Shown piece by piece: positions 62,509-64,000 of a stretch of 64,000 nucleotides of DNA. Source of the stretch: Bog-756 sp963737625. Its GTDB lineage: Bacteria > Actinomycetota > Acidimicrobiia > Acidimicrobiales > RAAP-2. The notes beneath the pieces were generated by a model that saw only the letters and a list, made by a program, of their open reading frames with translations, ran no database searches and was not told the origin of the DNA. A program made the translations under genes and the position numbers. The first letter of the stretch is position 1; every line of letters begins with the position of its first letter. The DNA lies in contig CAVTTK010000002.1 of assembly GCA_963737625.1 (NCBI GenBank), positions 62,001 through 126,000 of the forward strand. Reading direction: 5' to 3'.

Positions 62509-63594
62509 TCAGAAGGCCGGCAGTACGGCGGCGATCCGGTCGGGCAGGTCGCGGAGGGAGAAGTGGGTCGTGGCCACGGCCAGGTTCCCGTCCAGCAGCC
62601 GCGGGTCGGGCTGGGCGAGCCAAGCCCCCAGGCGGTCGGCCTCCCCCAGGCCGAACCAGTCGAAGCCGAAGGAAGCCAGCTCGGCGGCCACCGGATAGGG
62701 CCCGACGACCAGAGGTCGTCGGTGGACGGCCGACTCGACGGTCGGATTGCCGAAGCCCTCCCAGGTGGACGGGAGCGCCACCACGTCGCAGGCCCGGTAG
62801 GCGTCGGTGATGGACACGGCATGCCCATCACCGGGCACTCCCGACACCACCCGGCATCGGGCCGATGCCAGAAGGGCCTCCAGCTCGTCGTCGTAGCCGT
62901 CCTCGGCCGGACCGAGCAACCAGAAGGTGGCACCCAGGCGGGCGGCCACCGCCAACCCGCCGGCGACGTTCTTTCGGGGAATGGCCCGGGTGGGCTGGAG
63001 GACCAGGCACTCGTCGGGAGCCACCTCCAACAGGCGGCGGACCCGCGCCCTCGAGTCGTCCCCCTGGTCCGGGCGGGCGGTGTCGGACCCGGGGGCGGGC
63101 GGCGTCTGACCCTGTCCGGCCGTCGGGATGTCGAAGGCGTTATAGACGGTGGCGGCGCGCACGCCGCGGTTGCCCAGCTGGCGACGACTCAGCTCGTTGA
63201 TGGTGACCTGACTCCAGTGGGGATCGGTCGGCGGCGGGGGATGATGGGCGTAGCGGACCCTCTGCCACGGGAGGTCGTGGTGGTGCAGCACGGCCGGCCG
63301 AGCGGCCAGAGCTGAGGCCACCACATCGGCGGCGCCGGGGTTGAGGGGCAACGAGCAGAGGTTCTCCACCACCACCAGGTCGGCCCGGGCCAGGGCCTCG
63401 TCGACCTCCCCGAGGGTCGGCGGCTCGGCCGCTCCGATGGCCAGTCCCGGCAGGAGGTGATCGACGGGCCCGCCGCCGGCCACGGTGAAGGTGTCGAACC
63501 CCAACCGGGTCAGTGCTCCCCGCCACTTGGCCGTCTCGACGGCCACGCCGTCGGTCCCGCCCAGACGGAAAGAGAGGAGAGCTGCGGTGGGGAT
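62509..63594 (-). CDS. GT4-type glycosyltransferase, probable AUC start
   Basis: The protein (361 residues from this start) has a GT-B fold: an N-terminal LLSFRLGGTDGVAVETAKW, LHHHDLPWQRVRYAH, an HxxR/K-type donor site (LQPTRAIPRKNVAGGL) and the ALPSTWEGFGNPTVESAVHRR motif of family 4 enzymes. No ATG, GTG or TTG lies in frame near this N-terminus; the first is GTG 63735, which overlaps the divergent gene. An ATC stands exactly 6 nt after TACGGT, giving the N-terminus expected for the family. The AUC start is an inference. Confidence 0.72.
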   Translation of the reverse strand: MPTAALLSFRLGGTDGVAVETAKWRGALTRLGFDTFTVAGGGPVDHLLPGLAIGAAEPPTLGEVDEALARADLVVVENLCSLPLNPGAADVVASALAARPAVLHHHDLPWQRVRYAHHPPPPTDPHWSQVTINELSRRQLGNRGVRAATVYNAFDIPTAGQGQTPPAPGSDTARPDQGDDSRARVRRLLEVAPDECLVLQPTRAIPRKNVAGGLAVAARLGATFWLLGPAEDGYDDELEALLASARCRVVSGVPGDGHAVSITDAYRACDVVALPSTWEGFGNPTVESAVHRRPLVVGPYPVAAELASFGFDWFGLGEADRLGAWLAQPDPRLLDGNLAVATTHFSLRDLPDRIAAVLPAF

Positions 63595-63600
63595 GGCGTC

Positions 63601-63606
63601 ACCGTA
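63601..63606 (-). promoter_or_regulatory. -10 box TACGGT 6 nt before the proposed ATC start
   Basis: The same TANNNT-N6 spacing is used by several genes here, but the next codon is ATC. Confidence 0.4.
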
Positions 63607-63717
63607 GCGGTCCCGCCGGGCCGCGCCGGTCGAATCAAGCGGCCCGCCCAGCCGGGCGGCACCGCGGAGCCAGTCCGAGGAAGGCGTCCTGAGCCGACGC
63701 CGACCGGATAGTCGGGA

Positions 63718-63723
63718 TAGCGT
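63718..63723 (+). promoter_or_regulatory. Leaderless -10 box TAGCGT for the enoyl-CoA hydratase gene
   Basis: TAGCGT-N6-GTG. Confidence 0.5.
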
Positions 63724-63729
63724 CGTCCG

Positions 63730-64000
63730 GTGCACGATCCCGGCTCCGAACCGTCCTCCCCGCCGAACGACGACCTGCTGGTCGAGCGCCGGGGGGCCGT
63801 CCTCACCCTGACCATCAATCGACCCGAACGACGCAACGCCATGACCTGGGAGGTCATCGGTGGTCTGCGGGACGAGGTGGCCCGGGCCAAGACCGATCCG
63901 GCCGTCCGGGTGGTCGTCCTGGCCGGAAGCGGCGACCGTGCGTTCTGTGCCGGCGCGGACCTCACCGGCATGGTGCCGCACGATCCCGGTGGCGCCACCG
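63730..64000 (+). CDS. Enoyl-CoA hydratase/isomerase family protein, cut by window end
   Basis: Ninety residues are visible. They contain the crotonase-family start (VLTLTINRPERRNAMTWEV) and the first oxyanion-hole segment (RAFCAGADL). Members hydrate or isomerise enoyl-CoA esters in fatty-acid breakdown. GTG 63730 follows TAGCGT by 6 nt with no ribosome binding site. The 3' end lies outside the window. Confidence 0.88.
   Translation, partial: MHDPGSEPSSPPNDDLLVERRGAVLTLTINRPERRNAMTWEVIGGLRDEVARAKTDPAVRVVVLAGSGDRAFCAGADLTGMVPHDPGGAT

Overview
The window looks like a chromosomal segment of a high-G+C actinobacterium, most probably of the class Acidimicrobiia. That placement is an inference. 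It rests on two WhiB proteins, a UPF0182 membrane protein, a DivIVA-type protein, a WS/DGAT acyltransferase, mycofactocin-linked enzymes, a monomeric NADP isocitrate dehydrogenase, a SigK/RskA pair, and many start codons placed 6-7 nt after a TANNNT -10 box (leaderless genes). I saw no prophage, insertion sequence or CRISPR array.

Layout. 1-5.2 kb: partial membrane protein, LysR regulator, and a MoxR-type ATPase/VWA operon. 5.4-9 kb: WhiB2-like regulator, formiminotransferase, second WhiB, HtrA protease, small conserved protein. 9-20 kb: DUF2342 protein, HtrA-like protein without catalytic residues, MreB, HEAT-repeat protein, PDZ-Lon protease, a DivIVA protein with a phage-Mu-F-like C-terminus, UPF0182, and initiator tRNA. 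20.3-27.1 kb: rifampin phosphotransferase with an upstream rifamycin-associated element, monomeric isocitrate dehydrogenase, HD and VOC proteins. 27.2-29.3 kb: MftD and a mycofactocin-type SDR behind a palindromic operator. 29.4-37.7 kb: EAL/GAF gene broken by a frameshift, LtrA protein, UBP zinc finger, frameshifted beta-propeller lipoprotein, divergent WS/DGAT and esterase. 37.8-42.8 kb: branched-chain ABC transporter with fused permease. 42.8-49.5 kb: divergent valS/cysS, cold-shock protein, acyl-CoA dehydrogenase, SRPBCC protein. 49.6-52.0 kb: four-gene operon led by a TetR gene, every junction a 4-nt stop/start overlap. 52.4-56.8 kb: two microproteins, hydrolases, LMW phosphatase, DUF4395. 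56.9-61.7 kb: SigK/RskA island with diiron, ferritin-like and cupredoxin genes. 61.7-64 kb: TetR, glycosyltransferase and a partial enoyl-CoA hydratase.

Functional links. The best candidate for an undescribed system is the 56.9-61.7 kb island. The SigK-like sigma gene, the cupredoxin lipoprotein gene and the diiron gene each carry a CATCC...CGAA promoter 7-8 nt before the start codon, and the ferritin-like operon has a weaker version with a normal leader. I infer a small metal/redox envelope regulon under one ECF sigma factor. Other readable regulation includes the rifamycin element before rph, an operator that fills the -35/-10 spacer before the mycofactocin-type SDR, overlapping back-to-back -10 boxes between valS and cysS, and a likely AUC start on the glycosyltransferase gene.
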